From positions 62,001 to 126,000 of the forward strand of contig WACJ01000419.1 in the NCBI GenBank assembly GCA_008973525.1: a stretch of 64,000 nucleotides of DNA. Direction: 5' to 3'. The DNA is from Stenopsyche tienmushanensis (taxonomy: Eukaryota > Arthropoda > Insecta > Trichoptera > Stenopsychidae). Below, piece after piece: positions 24,209-36,700 of this stretch (the first letter of the stretch is position 1; every line of letters begins with the position of its first letter). The notes under the pieces are model-generated. The model was not told where the DNA came from. It was given only the letters and a program-made list of their open reading frames with translations, and searched no databases. Both the position numbers and the translations under genes were made by a program.

Positions 24209-25719
24209 TGTTGAGTCCGTGTTTTAGAAAGAATCTGAATGAAGATCTAACAAAATTTATAAAACAAATTTTCATTTTATTGTATTTATTTAGATTGTTT
24301 CACAAATCTGTGTTTTTAGTAATAATTTCTTATAATTTATACACACTTGACTTAGTATCGTTATATAAGATCTTTTTACCAGTATTATGTTGAATTTTAT
24401 GCAATAATCAGAATACTTAAAAAGCGCAAATTCTTAAGCGCACTATGATCTTTAGGATATATTATTTTTTTTAAAGATTCTCATATTGTTTGTATTGAAA
24501 TTTTAGATCAAAACTTTTAAATGCTTATATCGTAAAGCCACTAGTGTAAATTTTTTGTACCCTTTTATTATAACCAAAGATTTAAACATTTTATTTTTGT
24601 TAATTGCTGGAGATATTTTTTATCAACTATTATGAGGCTTTTGTATAAAAATCATTATTTTGAATTAAGTTTTATTTTTTATAGCATATTATATATTAGC
24701 ACTTAAAAAGTAATTATTGAAATATTTAATTCTACAAAAGGCGAAAATAACCACAACAATATTTTAATGTTTTCTATCACAAGCTTTTACAATTTTCTAT
24801 TTCCAAAAATTTACATTTTTACGTATTATCTTTATTAAGAATACACTATTTTTTGCCTATTTTTTTAATAATACTATCTCAAAAGATGAATTTCATTCAA
24901 AAAACGATCCATTCATTTAAAAAACATTATAGCAGATACAGCAAATTTCAGACACTTACGTTATCAAGAAAATTAACATATTGATTTAATGATCTTTATT
25001 TATTATCAGTAGAATGTATGCAATTTAAATTACACCTTATGATGAATAAAAATTAATGAATAATAATGCTGTGTTTACATTGCTAATAACCAATAATAAG
25101 GCTTTCAAACATTAAATACTATAAATAAAATACTATTCTCGTTTTTTATACCGTGGTTGCCATTTAGCTTATCGATCTAAGATAAACAACAGCTCATAGA
25201 TCTGAAACAAATCGTATCCAGCTTCCAAATAACTATTCTAGCTTACCCTCCGACTATTGTATTTAGACCCGTAAATCCACCGATCCACACTGAGCGATAA
25301 ATGTGTTTTAATAATTCGTTAAATAATAATTTACGATTTTATAACGAAAACATTTTCCTGTTTTGTTATGTGTGTATATAGAGATCTTAAAATTATATTT
25401 TCTTGTATTTTTTTTTATTCACATTTGATGGAAATGATTAATGGTGCTGGTAATTTTTTTAAAATGCCTAATATTTATACATGTCTTAGACTTAAACATA
25501 ATATGTGATAACATGAGATTTTTAGAAATCCTGAATAATGTCCAAATTTGCAATAAAAATGTTTTTTTTTTTAAACTGCATGCATGTAAATCAGTATCAA
25601 AAAAATAAATTATTTTATATACATAGTATTGGTTATTTTTTATTCTTATACTGAGTATTTATTCTGAATTATTTGTGTCTTGAAATGTATTTGGTACATC
25701 ACATGATTTTTCATCGGTA
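24209..25719. other. PIKfyve 3' flank
   Basis: AT-rich sequence after the PIKfyve stop. Probably 3' UTR followed by intergenic DNA. No other gene recognised. Confidence 0.35.
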
Positions 25720-25724
25720 AAGGA

Positions 25725-25995
25725 AAGGTTAGACGAGGCCATACAAGCTGTTAAGATGAACAGCACAGTGGTCGAATTGAGATAACCACCCCAGAAATGC
25801 TGAATAAAATCCACAAAATGGTATCGAATGATCGTTGACTGTAAGTGCGCGAGCTAGCAGATATGACAATCCTTTCAAAAAATGCTATGTATTGCATAAC
25901 TTAAAATTTGAACATGAAAGAGCTGTGCGCAAGAAGAGTGCTGAGTTTGCTCACAATGGAACAAAAATAGCGTTGTGATGATGCTTCAATTGAGT
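25725..25995 (+). mobile_element. Mariner 5' transposase fragment
   Basis: Plus-strand translation reads ITTPEMLNKIHKMVSNDR, then VRELADMTILSKNAMY, then MKELCARRVLSLLTMEQK, the helix-turn-helix part of a mariner transposase with in-frame stops. It ends abruptly and is followed within 20 bp by repeat R2. Confidence 0.65.
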
Positions 25996-26009
25996 GTTTG
26001 ACGCAAACA

Positions 26010-26100
26010 AGTCTAGACCCATGAAAACGGGTGGCTGCAAGGGCTGTGGGTCCAACTGGTCCGCTTTTCAGACTGCTGACATGACAAACGAACGGTTATT
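26010..26100 (-). repeat. Repeat R2, copy 2
   Basis: The plus strand reads GGTCCGCTTTTCAGACTGCT, the reverse complement of the R2 core, directly after the mariner fragment. Confidence 0.5.
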
Positions 26101-28044
26101 GTCGTGATGGCAATCATGTTTTACTTATGATGTATGTAGAAATCTAGCATAATAAGCTGGTTTGGAAATGTATTACCTGCAAAATAAATTAAAAAATTGT
26201 ACGGAATACAGCAATTCAAAATATACACTTAAATTTATAAATAAAACACAGTGATATAATACATCGGTGTTTTCTATTTATTCATTATAAAATAAATAAA
26301 TATGCTACATTTAAAACAAGAGTATATAATTGAGAATTTATTATTAAGTTAAATAATTCAACTCATATACAAAAAAAAAAAATTAAAACAATTTTATTTC
26401 TTTTTACAAAAATACCACACTATCCTGTTTCTTTAAATCATATAATAAAGCAACCACCGAAATAAATGGGATTTAGATTTCAAATATGTCACTATTTCAA
26501 TAAGAACGTATTTGAATTTTTAGAATAACGTTTGATATTCAGGAAAAAGAGAAAACCAAGTTGATTACGGATACTGTAGACGATTGACGATTATTTGTTA
26601 ATATAAAAACCAATTGAAAAATAGGAAGTTCGTCAGAATGAAAAACTGTTTTTGTCTATTTTTATTCACATTGTATAAAATTGAATTTAAAATATTATGT
26701 ATACTTAATAATTATAGTTTTAATAATATCATGGTGCAGATATTGTAATTACCATTATCAAATTACTTTGAACCGTAAGAGCGAAATAAATACTAAAACT
26801 GATCATTTTTAGTAGATGATATTTTACATGCACACATGCAAAACAATTCAAGACAAATAAAAAGATCATTTAAATCAATTCCGTGTGATATATATGTATA
26901 TTTTGTCAAATTTAGGCCGTATGCAGGGAGATTTCACAACAAGATTTTGCTATAAATTTGCCGTTAGATCATTGTCAACCACATTGGATTAAATATATAT
27001 AATATGTATGTTTTAAAAGCTGAAGAAATATTAAAGACTAACACAAATATATACAGGTAAATTTTGGTAAGCATATTCAAAAACTACAAGACGTCATTGA
27101 GATTATAAGCAATCAAATGTATATAAATCGTGCTTGGTTTTTGCGTGACAAAAAAGAACGTGATGTTAACGAATAAATAAGAATATGAAAAGGTGAAAAA
27201 TGTATAAAAATACATATTTTTTAAACTTCTAAAATAAATAATGAAAATCCTTACACATTTATTTTGCAATAAAACAATCAACTAAGAGTAGTTTGCAAAA
27301 AAATAATTGAATCGTGTTTTTAACGACTACTAATAAAGAACGACGTAGAGCTAAATAAGGAGAATTTAAAAATAAATTTGATTTCAGACACTGCCCAGAA
27401 TAAAATGGATACAGAATACGCTTTTAAATAATGCAAGCAAATTTTTAAACATTAAAAATAAAATGCGTATCAACAAAAATGATGCGGAAGATACATTTTA
27501 CGTTTTAAATGACGAATAAAAATCCCAATTCAATGTGTTCAATTTGAAAGGCTACCGTTGTTTTCAAACGTATTTTATCATGCTAAAAATTAAAAATAGC
27601 ATGGTTATTTTAAAAATGATCGAATGTTTTTATAATTTTTCAACGTATTGTGCACGTTTCCCTTTTTGAGTATTTGAGATTCAAAACATTTTCAAGTGGT
27701 CTCGTCAAGCATTGGTAACCGTGCGTACGCGCGCGCTATTGAAAGATTAATTAAAAACCTATATTCACATAAAATTAAACATTTTAAATACACATTACAA
27801 ATTTTGAAATCATTCACCAAGAGTCCGATAGTCTGTATTGTCTCCAAAAATCCATGAAAATATATGTAAATTCGACTACAAATATACAAATAAAATCCAT
27901 TAAGACCGTTCACACAACGCAGGAGGCACTGTTCACTTCCTAGCATAAATTTTAGAGGTATCTAAAGTTAAACGGGCTGCCTTCTCGAAAAATGATATCA
28001 CCAGGCACTGAGCACTTTTTTATTTATAACAAAAATATTCAGCA
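26101..28044. other. Gene-free AT-rich stretch
   Basis: Between PIKfyve and the convergent ENTR1-like gene. No gene or clear repeat seen; short frames here carry no recognisable motif. The right end probably contains the ENTR1-like 3' UTR. Confidence 0.35.
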
Positions 28045-31000
28045 TCAGGGGGGGTCCAGCGATGAAGCCAAACCTCTTAATTGTTCTAAGCCAGATAAAA
28101 GTTCTCTGAAAAAATTAATAATTCTGTTAAAACTGCTTTATTTTCATCCACTATAATAGATCTAATGATGATTACCTGAGTGAGTTTTCAGCTGTATTAG
28201 TAGCAAGATGAAGAGATCTCGATACTGCACGTCTATTATTGCGCATATCGTCTATTTCTCTCTGAGCAATTCCCAATTCATCCTGTGGAAAATTCAATAA
28301 TAATTACGTACTGATGATTGAATACTATATTATTTGATAGAAAAAATCGATATTACCTTGAGTATGTTTATTTGTGATTTCAATTTTGCTACGTTGCTAT
28401 CGTCATTTGCATTCCACTTCTGAAAATAGCACAATTAAAATCAATTTTGTGAAAAATCTTTCAAGAGAAGACGTTCTAAAAAATGTATATTACTGCCGAA
28501 AATCTTTCTTCGTCTTCTGAGAGTAAAGGGGAATGTGGAGCCGTCGCAGACGCTGCAGCTGCGCTGGCTCCACCGGCTCTGCCCGCTCCTCTTAGCTCTC
28601 GTGCCAGACGAGCAGACGCTGTCCTAGTTTCAAGTAACTCTCGACGTGCAAGTTGTTCGGCATGTTTCGCCGCCTGCAGTTCTCTACGTAATCCAGCTGC
28701 ATTCTGTTATACAGGCATAAATATTATGATATAGATAATGCAACAATTAATAAGTTCATAGGATGACATGATTTTCATGTAAATGTAAATAAAGCACTAT
28801 GGAGCACTGCCCGGATCATGTGCATGCATATTATATGGATCACGTGAATGCATACTCAACCTGTGAGTGCATACTCATCAAAGGGTTAATGACTATTCAG
28901 AAAGGGCACTCTTGTGCATTGAAGCTCCGAGGCGGACAGAGACAGAGAGAACTTAGCGTAGTTCGGGAGACTGAGACGGATAGCTTCTTCATATGCATCG
29001 CATGATTGTATAGATCGTTAAGCCCAAATTTATCGACTTATAATGATTTCGATTTCAAGTGTGTTATTTGTTTACGCAAAGAAACGACCGAATATTGTGT
29101 TATCGAGTGTGTTTATCTTCTCTGCGTCTTGAATGAGTCTTTGTTCAATTATCATTTCCTTCTAAAGGAGGAGCAAATGAATCGATTTTTTGTGCATTGT
29201 TTATGTAAAGAAATGAGGTTGTCTTGTATTCACTATCAAGTGTTCATTTAGAATTGACTCTGCCTCGAATTGAAGATTGTCTTACGCTGATTAGGAGCTG
29301 ACAGAAAGTAATCGGTGTAAAGCGATTATGACATCAACGACTTCATCGATTTTAAATTTGCTCACTAACGAAAAGGTTAATATTTAAACTAGAATATTGT
29401 TTAGGTCAAATTATCAGCTGGATTATCATTATGACAGTCTGGCAACTGAGTGCAGTTGGGTTTGGGAGGGGGGAGGGTTGCCAGACTATTACCAACTTGT
29501 TAAGATACACGCCAGAACACAACTATTAAATTATTAGCACGTGTTAGACGATCTTCAATTTATGACTATGTTGATAAAGTCAAATTTTGTCTAAAAATTG
29601 TCGTTTCATCAGTCATACTATGAACTTATTGAGTGATGTGTTTAGATCACATTTTAATGCACAAATAAAAAATAACTACTTGAAGAGCCGCTCGTAATTC
29701 TCTCTCTGCACTTATTCTTAAACGTCTCTCCTCGGCTAATTCATCCCTCGCTAACGATCCATTCGCAGGTCCTACACAACCTGCACCGGCTTGGGTCGGC
29801 AAAAAATCCGGCAAGCGTAAGGGTTCATTGCCTAAAACAAAAATGCATTAGCAAAATGATATCCACCATAAACAAATACAAACATTGAACATATTGATTG
29901 TTACCTGTGGAATTTTCATTTCCCGGAAGATCTAGAGGAAACGGAAGTCTTTGGTGTGAGTCTCGGCGGTCCGAATGATTCAAAGAATCTGTCAAATCCA
30001 ATGTAAGATTATTGGGCAAGTCAAGCGGAGACGGCCTGCATCTTCCTTCGGCCCTATTGTTGGATTCGGCACGATCTTCAACGAAACTGGGCAAGTCAAG
30101 TGGTACCGATTTACAAATACCAATTCTAGAATTCTTATCGTCGCACATATTAGAACCGCAATAATCTCTCGTTTTGCAATGAGAAGACTGAGCATTTTCA
30201 TAGTTTGCGTTGGAGCTCAACGCAAAATCGGGCAGATTGTCAAAGTCAACCGTGAACGGTCCATTCGAACCGAGATAAGCTTGTTCGACTAATAGATGAT
30301 CCTGTACAAAATCAGGCAAAGAGGGCATGCCTAGCGCATCGTTGGACGTGTGCGATCTTCTAAAGGATGACACGTCACAATGATCGACCTCGAGATAATT
30401 GTTCTTCGAATCGGACGACGATCCAGTGTTCAAAATTAGTTCAATTGAGCTATCAGAAGAAGCGGTGCTGGGACCGGCCCAGCTTTCTCTGGCGTTGGTC
30501 TTTCCATCTTTTCTAACTTCTTGATTGTTTCGAGCGGGCGACGGATGAACTGTATTGGAATAAATTTTTGGCTTCGCTCCCGTGCTCTCGTATGACGTCG
30601 AAGTCGTCGGTAAGGACAGATCTCGTTTCAGAAAATGTTTAAATGAAAATGGACTTTCTTCTTTGCGAGGTTGAGTCGGTTCTGTAAATAAATATGAATA
30701 AAAAAATGAAAACTTTACATTTCTTTAATTTTCCGATGTTTAGTGCATATATTAAGAAGCCGTTTGTTTATTTGCCATCTAACATAGCGTTATAGCAATA
30801 TTTAAACTATACTATTCGCAATTGATTTTTTATTCAAGCCATAAAAACTAAAATTGGACATTTGAAATTCTTTTGTATATGAAAAACCTAAATAACATTG
30901 TTTTTTCATTATTTTAACTCTTTCGACTAGAAATAAACATATTTTGTGATTTCACAAATTTGTAACATCAAAATGCATTATTGTGCTTTCAAATAACAAC

Positions 31001-33237
31001 ATAACAGCTTTCATGTATACAGTAATCACTCTAATAAATGAATTTGATTGAGCACTTAGGTTATCACATTCAGCAATTATAATTACATAGAAACATATTG
31101 ATTGATGCATCATTGCAGTACATAAATGTACCGAATTGATATTGTTATAGATTTCTTAAATGCGATAAAAATACACCATCATCAGTTTATACAATTCTGT
31201 ACCTGAACATCTATTTTTGAAAAGTGAGATTAAATCTGAAATTTAAACGGGTAATTAAGAAGCCTATTACAATTTGTATAGTTATAAATCCAATGCATTA
31301 AAATATACATTTTATAGCTTGACAAAAGACTGCTTTAAAGTATTAGTTGAACGACTTTCCGAAGAAAATAAGGTTAATTACGATTTAAAAATTATAAACA
31401 TATGCATCAAATATTTAATGTTGATAAATATAAATTCTGGAATGGTAACAAATAAATTCAATAGTATATCCGATAAAAAATCAGACGACCAACGTGCAAC
31501 GAGAATCGAAAGTACATGTTGATTTGAATATTGCTGCATTTCAATATGATATTCATTACGATTACAGATTGCATCCCAGTGTAAAATGGATAAAGGTTAA
31601 ATCCTGTTAACGAGGGGCAAATTTATTGGTAAATTGAAAACGCCTTCATTTCGACACAATGAAAACAAACAAACCTAACCTAACCAGATTTGAATTTAAA
31701 TTTAATTTAAAAAATAAAAAACAAGAATCAAATGAATAATTATTTTATTTAATAACAATATGTTGACGATTGATTTGATTTGATCAGAGCTTGATTTTCA
31801 ATCAAGCTCTGATCGAAATCGAAGACATTTGCTTAACCATCAACATCAAAGAATTCATTCAACAAGAATTCGTTCTGCACTTGAACAGCAGTACAATGCT
31901 AATGATTTGGATGCATTTGTCGAAGCAAACGAACAAATTTTGCTTGCGGAACAAAAATTGACCTACGATACAATTACAAATGATCTGTTCTTCCTTGATG
32001 CGCCTGGCGGTACTGGAAAAACGTATCTCATCACTTTACTATTGGCTCACATTCGATCTCAAAATAGAATTGCTTTAGCTCTTGCTTCATTAGGTATTGC
32101 GGCAACATTATTAGATGGTGGACGAACAGCGCATTCGGCATTCAAATTGCCATTAGATATGCATTTATTGGAAGCTCTGACATGTAACATTCCTAAAGTT
32201 TCTGACATAGCTAAAGTTTTGAAAATTTGCAAGGGGATTATCTGGGACGAATGCAATGCTTGATCGAACTCTTAAAGACTTACGATCAAATGCAAAACCG
32301 TTTGGTGGCGCTCTAATTTTATTATGTGGCGACTTTCGACAACCTCTTCCAGTGATGCTTTCATCGACACCAGCTGATTCTTGCCTCAAAGCATCGCATC
32401 TTTGGAGAGACGTGCGAAAACTGACATTAAAGACAAATATGCGGGTACATTTGTAGCGTGATGCGTCGGCAGCCACATTTTTAAAACGACTATTGAACAT
32501 TGGTGAAGGAAAAGTGCATGTTGATGCTGCCAAGTTTATTTCATTTCCATCGAACTTTTGCGTTGTTGTGCCATCCATCGATTTACTCATTCAGAAAGTT
32601 TTTCCGCAGATTTTTAGTAATTATAAAAATCATTATTGGCTTTGCGAACATGCTATTTTGGCAGCAGAAAACACCGACGTCAATACAATCAACCACACAA
32701 TACAATAACAAATTGCAAATGATTTTGTTACCTACAAATCGATTGATAGCGCCATGAATGCAGACCAAGTTACTAACTATCCAATCGAGTTTTTAAATTC
32801 GTCAGATCTTCCTGATGTGCCACCTTACAAATTGGAACAAGACTCACTATGAAGAAATTGATGCCGAATATCATCGAAACAACTATATATTCTTAATGGA
32901 AAGTCGAAAGGAGAAGATGTGCTCATTCCCACCGACGTGCAATTTGATAAGAGACGACTGCAGCTCCCCGTTGGATTAATATAAATAAACGTTTTAGTAG
33001 TCAGTATTAAAAGGCGAATACGCTTAGAAAAAAAATCATACTTGCGGCATTGTGCGTCTGCTTGACAGGTGCTGGTGGAGTAGCTGTGAGCAGAGGCAGG
33101 GGCAAGGGCAGAGGAGGGGGCGGAGGCACTTCCTCGGGGAGTACATCACCCCCCTCGCCCTCCACACCCGCGACTTGCTCCACGCCGCCGCCCTCTTGCG
33201 ACATCACAATCGCATCTTTGACATTTCTCTCCACCAA
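28045..33237 (-). CDS. ENTR1/SDCCAG3-like endosomal coiled-coil protein
   Basis: Seven exons in transcript order: 33042-33237, 29905-30681, 29680-29831, 28494-28703, 28357-28419, 28176-28282 and 28045-28105. Phases agree at every junction and give about 521 residues. The first exon (proline- and glycine-rich, start MVERNVKDAIVMSQ) is inferred from a good donor and matching phase; the rest is firmer. Exon 2 opens with KEESPFSFKHFLKRD and holds four imperfect repeats of the type P.DLP.F (SLPDFVQDH, NLPDFALSS, PLDLPSFVED, PLDLPNNL). The C-terminal third is coiled coil (ELAEERRLRISAERELRAAL) and ends ENSLRELLSGLEQLRGLAS. The PFSFK..L motif and the C-terminal LLSG..LR helix recall ENTR1, a partner of endosome sorting and cytokinesis machinery, but the assignment is from memory of the family. 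Intron 1 (2.4 kb) contains a Helitron relic; the intron 28704-29679 contains the TTAA element. Confidence 0.62.
28789..29412 (+). repeat. Dispersed repeat H, copy 2, split by an insertion
   Basis: 28789-28889 and 29377-29412 together match 5031-5176. The interruption is exactly the TTAA-flanked element 28886-29380. The whole lies in an intron of the ENTR1-like gene. Confidence 0.7.
28886..29380 (+). mobile_element. TTAA-flanked nonautonomous element, copy b (longest)
   Basis: TTAA stands at both ends (28886-28889 and 29377-29380). The 487 bp between are shared with copy a (7542-7897, shortened) and copy c (58700-59037). It starts TGACTATTCAGAAAGGGCAC and ends CACTAACGAAAAGG. No transposase is encoded, although part of the centre resembles mariner N-terminal coding sequence on the minus strand. 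The TTAA duplication suggests mobilisation by a piggyBac-type enzyme. Confidence 0.65.
31829..32990 (+). mobile_element. Broken Helitron (PIF1-like) helicase
   Basis: The first frame, 31829-32263, holds the helicase N-terminus with Walker A APGGTGKTYL and the Walker B segment IIWDECNA. A frame change at about 32262 leads to MLDRTLKDLR, ILLCGDFRQPLPV (helicase motif III) and LKTNMRV, then a stop at 32454. A further frame, 32493-32708, gives KFISFPSNFCVVV and HAILAAENTDVNTINH, and later pieces DVPPYKLEQDSL and VQFDKRRLQLPVGLI match the C-terminal region. No replication-initiator (HUH) domain was found and no end structure was identified. It is a 5'-truncated, frameshifted relic inside intron 1 of the ENTR1-like gene, in opposite orientation. 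Confidence 0.75.
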
Positions 33238-33239
33238 CG

Positions 33240-36200
33240 GCGAGTTTTAATTACAATCTTCGACGCCCAAACATCGCGAACTTCGACCATATGCCTTTTT
33301 ACAAAACATCAAATTATCGCCGCAAATTTAATCGCATTTCAACGTAAATGCTCGAAAAATTTCACACTTTAATTTAATAAACAACCATTTGTCAATAATA
33401 CATACGATATTTTTTAAATTTAATGTTTTTTTTTTTTTTGGTACAAATCAATTTTTATCCTAAAAATAATTGAATAGATATGTTTAAATAATACAAAAAA
33501 ATATTTTTGATATAATATTAAATCAATAAATTTATTAAATTTATGCATTTTTGGATTTTAATAATTATTTAAAAAAATATATTTCGATTTAATTTTATTA
33601 ATATCGGCTTTTAAATATGTAATGTATTTTTGTCGATTTTATGAAATTGTAAAATTAAGATGTCCTGTGTTTTATAAAAATGCTTTTTAAAAATGTTTTT
33701 AAATTAAATGAATCGACAATGAGCGTGTTTAGGCCAAATATTATGACAGCGAAGACCGTTTCCATTGAATGCGTGCACAAACAGAATAATTTTTAAGTTC
33801 AGATTATACGGCATAAAAAATGTTATTTGTTTATGGAAGATAATTCAACTATACTATAAATTTATTATTAGTATTAGATTAATTTGGTAATGTTGACAAT
33901 AACAATTTTGTTGTGTTTATTTTAAGAAATATAAAAAACATATCAATGGCTATTTCAGATAAAATTGTCAAATTAATGGCTCAAAAAATAGTCAAAAATA
34001 TTATCTTTGACGTCATATTTTATTGCATTTTTTTTGTTTGAGATAAGTTACATAGACCACTGTATGTTTAAAACATCATTGTAGTTTTTACATGAATAAA
34101 TGCATAGTCAAATATATTGACATGTTGAATGCTAATAGAAACGCTTTGTTATCGGGTGAGGTCAATGTCGAAGACATTTTTGGTGGATTATATTTTTAAT
34201 TGAAAATTGAACGATGAAGAATTGCCAAAGAAAAAAATGTGCCACTTTAGGTTCCAGGTAAGGCTTGCATCAGGCTCATTCGTATTCTGGTTAACCTTCT
34301 CCGCACCGGTGCGGTTTCGTTGACCCCAATCAAAATACATCCGCTAAGCGAATTTAGATATACTCAACAATCACTATAACATATAGTTTTAAATTAATAA
34401 AGTATTCATCTAAGTTATATTTATATAAAAATCATATTAAATGACGAAATTGAAATATATAATCATCATATGCATATGAGAAATATTTAGATCACACTTT
34501 GATATTTACAGTTATAAGAGATACAAGTGTGTTTTAAATTCGGAATATTGACTTATCCTGAACAATCAATATAGATGAATTGTTGTGCGATTTGCAGAAC
34601 ATAACATTTGTTTATGTTTTTCGCTAAAAAGCCAGTTCTAACAATAATTATTACAAGATCACCTTGAATGTTAATATTGAACATCTTTGAAAAGCGTCAC
34701 ACATTTATTATACCCGTATTTCATTCATTTCCCTATCATGGCAAATAAAAAACAGTATTAACCGTATTTATTTATGATATAACCAAAGGTTGGTGGATTA
34801 ATCTATGGACTCTCATTATTGAGATTTGGATACAAAACCTGTTTGTGGAAAACAATTTCAGCATACCAACAAATTTAAGAGTTCAGCATAGATTTGATCT
34901 GACAATGATCAAAATTACACATACAATTCTCAAAAACAACAGAAAACCATACAATTCCATATCGTCTTCATCTTCGTCGGTATAATGCATCTATCTTGAA
35001 GCGATGTGTCAAATAATACATTTCCAATGATCGATATATTACACCAATCGATAGAAGCGACCAAATCATGGCAATGTAATCTAATATCGTCTGTCTCATT
35101 CAAAACAGCAGTGAGTAACATATGTCACACATTCTACATTATGAGTGACCCTGATCTTCGATAAAAAATACATTCAATACATGCAAATAATGCAACGAAC
35201 GCTATACAGAGCGCTGCACTTATGCAATATATTTAAATTTGAATATTATCTTTCATCCAGTCGGGTGTTAAATCATACGCCTAGAACATTAAATGCATTC
35301 AAATTGCGGCATATATTAATGCATCCAATATGTTTGTATGGCTGTATGTTGTGTAATATATAATAAAATTGGCTTGCTACTGGTGTAGCGGTTGCGTTAT
35401 ACAACTTATACACATACATATACAGTAGAGGCGGAACTGCGCATGCACGTAGCGTCTCTATGATGTATGCGATGGACACGGACATACTACATACATTGCC
35501 GCTTGGGGTTTCACTTTTCGTGACGTTCATGGATATAAAACACTGGACGTAAACTTGAACTTTTATCATAAGTACCTAGAAAATAGAATGCTATATCAAC
35601 ACTTGTCTTTGTATAAAAGATGATGTCAATGTTTGATAAATTTGAAACAACGATTGACCACAAGAAAGCGACGATCTATTCAGTTTATTCAGATAATGTT
35701 CGTGGATCATTTCGGATGCAATAGTACTAACAAGTTTGTCAATTTGTTCGTTAAAAATATCGGAATTAAGAATGGATACACAGAGAAAAGCTATCATCTC
35801 TTACATAGTTGATAGCATTGAGGAAGAACAAACGAAGAATCTCATTTAGCAACATTGTTTTAAACATCGCTTGGGTAAATTGCACGTGAACAGGAAGGAC
35901 ATCCTCACACGATGTAGGAGCGAATTCGAAATACATAGGATACATAGGATTTTACCTTAACTCCAGCGAGGAAAAGAGAAACTGGACTCTTTATAATCCT
36001 TTTCACCAAAATGAACAAGGTCGTCTCTAGTACTTTTTTACTATCTTCCAAGGAAAAATGCCCTTTACAAATCCTCCGCACTTACAAAACATCGAGATGG
36101 TCGCCAAAGCGCCCTTCGATACGTTCACCCAGGTGACCCGCTGAGTGAAGACCTAAATGAATCTCGAAGATCATACTGCCTTCAATATCGAGCGAATGAG

Positions 36201-36440
36201 GATGCGAATGTATGATACATACAAGATGAATACCCTTCCTTATGAATGGATATTATAAAGGCCCTATTGGAGACGATTATTAGGTTCAGAATTCATTTTA
36301 TTTGATAGCTAAGGTCAGAGCCGTAACAAGGCGAATGAAAATTAAATGCTCGTGGAAAGTGCATCTAACGTGCGCCCACCCCCTAAGTTAAATAACACTA
36401 TTATAAATATTATCTTAATGTATATTTTAAAATAATATAC
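33240..36440. other. Gene-poor AT-rich region
   Basis: Begins with the CpG-containing 5' flank of the ENTR1-like gene (to about 33340), then very AT-rich DNA. Minus-strand frames at 34930-35121 and 35591-35797 have coding-like residue composition but no motif I recognise. A perfect palindrome CCGCACCGGTGCGG lies near 34302-34316. Around 36170-36250 is a low-copy repeat related to 23565-23640. Confidence 0.35.
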
Positions 36441-36449
36441 AAAGATCTG

Positions 36450-36526
36450 CCAAGACGAATAGCGCAATAGTCGACCAAATTATGTAAGCACTCCAGAAAT
36501 GGTGAAGAAAATCCACACGACTAAAA
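36450..36526 (+). mobile_element. Tiny mariner fragment joined to repeat R2
   Basis: CACTCCAGAAATGGTGAAGA encodes TPEMVKKIH, the start of the mariner helix-turn-helix segment, aligned with the fragment at 25.78 kb. It passes directly into R2. Confidence 0.5.
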
Positions 36527-36700
36527 ATCCAATGGTGCTGCATCCAATCGGTCGGCTTTTCGGATCGCTGACAAGACGAATGGACGCCTCGCGATCGGAC
36601 ACCATACCTGAACATATCTACAGAACGATTATGAACTCTCATTACATTAAATGAAGTTGTCCGAAGAAGATCGATCAGGTGGGCTGTTTAAATTTAACAA
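36527..36700 (-). repeat. Repeat R2, copy 3
   Basis: Reverse complement of 41352-41545 over about 170 bp (shared segments include the TTCGGATCGCTGACAAGACG type core and GATCAGGTGGGCTGTTTAAA). Together the two copies give the longest version of this family. Confidence 0.55.

Noticed and set aside
28483..28734. Plus-strand ORF rich in Ala and Ser
   Set aside because: It is the antisense shadow of the coiled-coil exon of the ENTR1-like gene.
33050..33372. Plus-strand ORFs with Gly/Ser-rich sequence
   Set aside because: The minus-strand frame of the same GC-rich segment has an ATG, a good donor and phase agreement with the ENTR1-like gene; the plus frames have no support.
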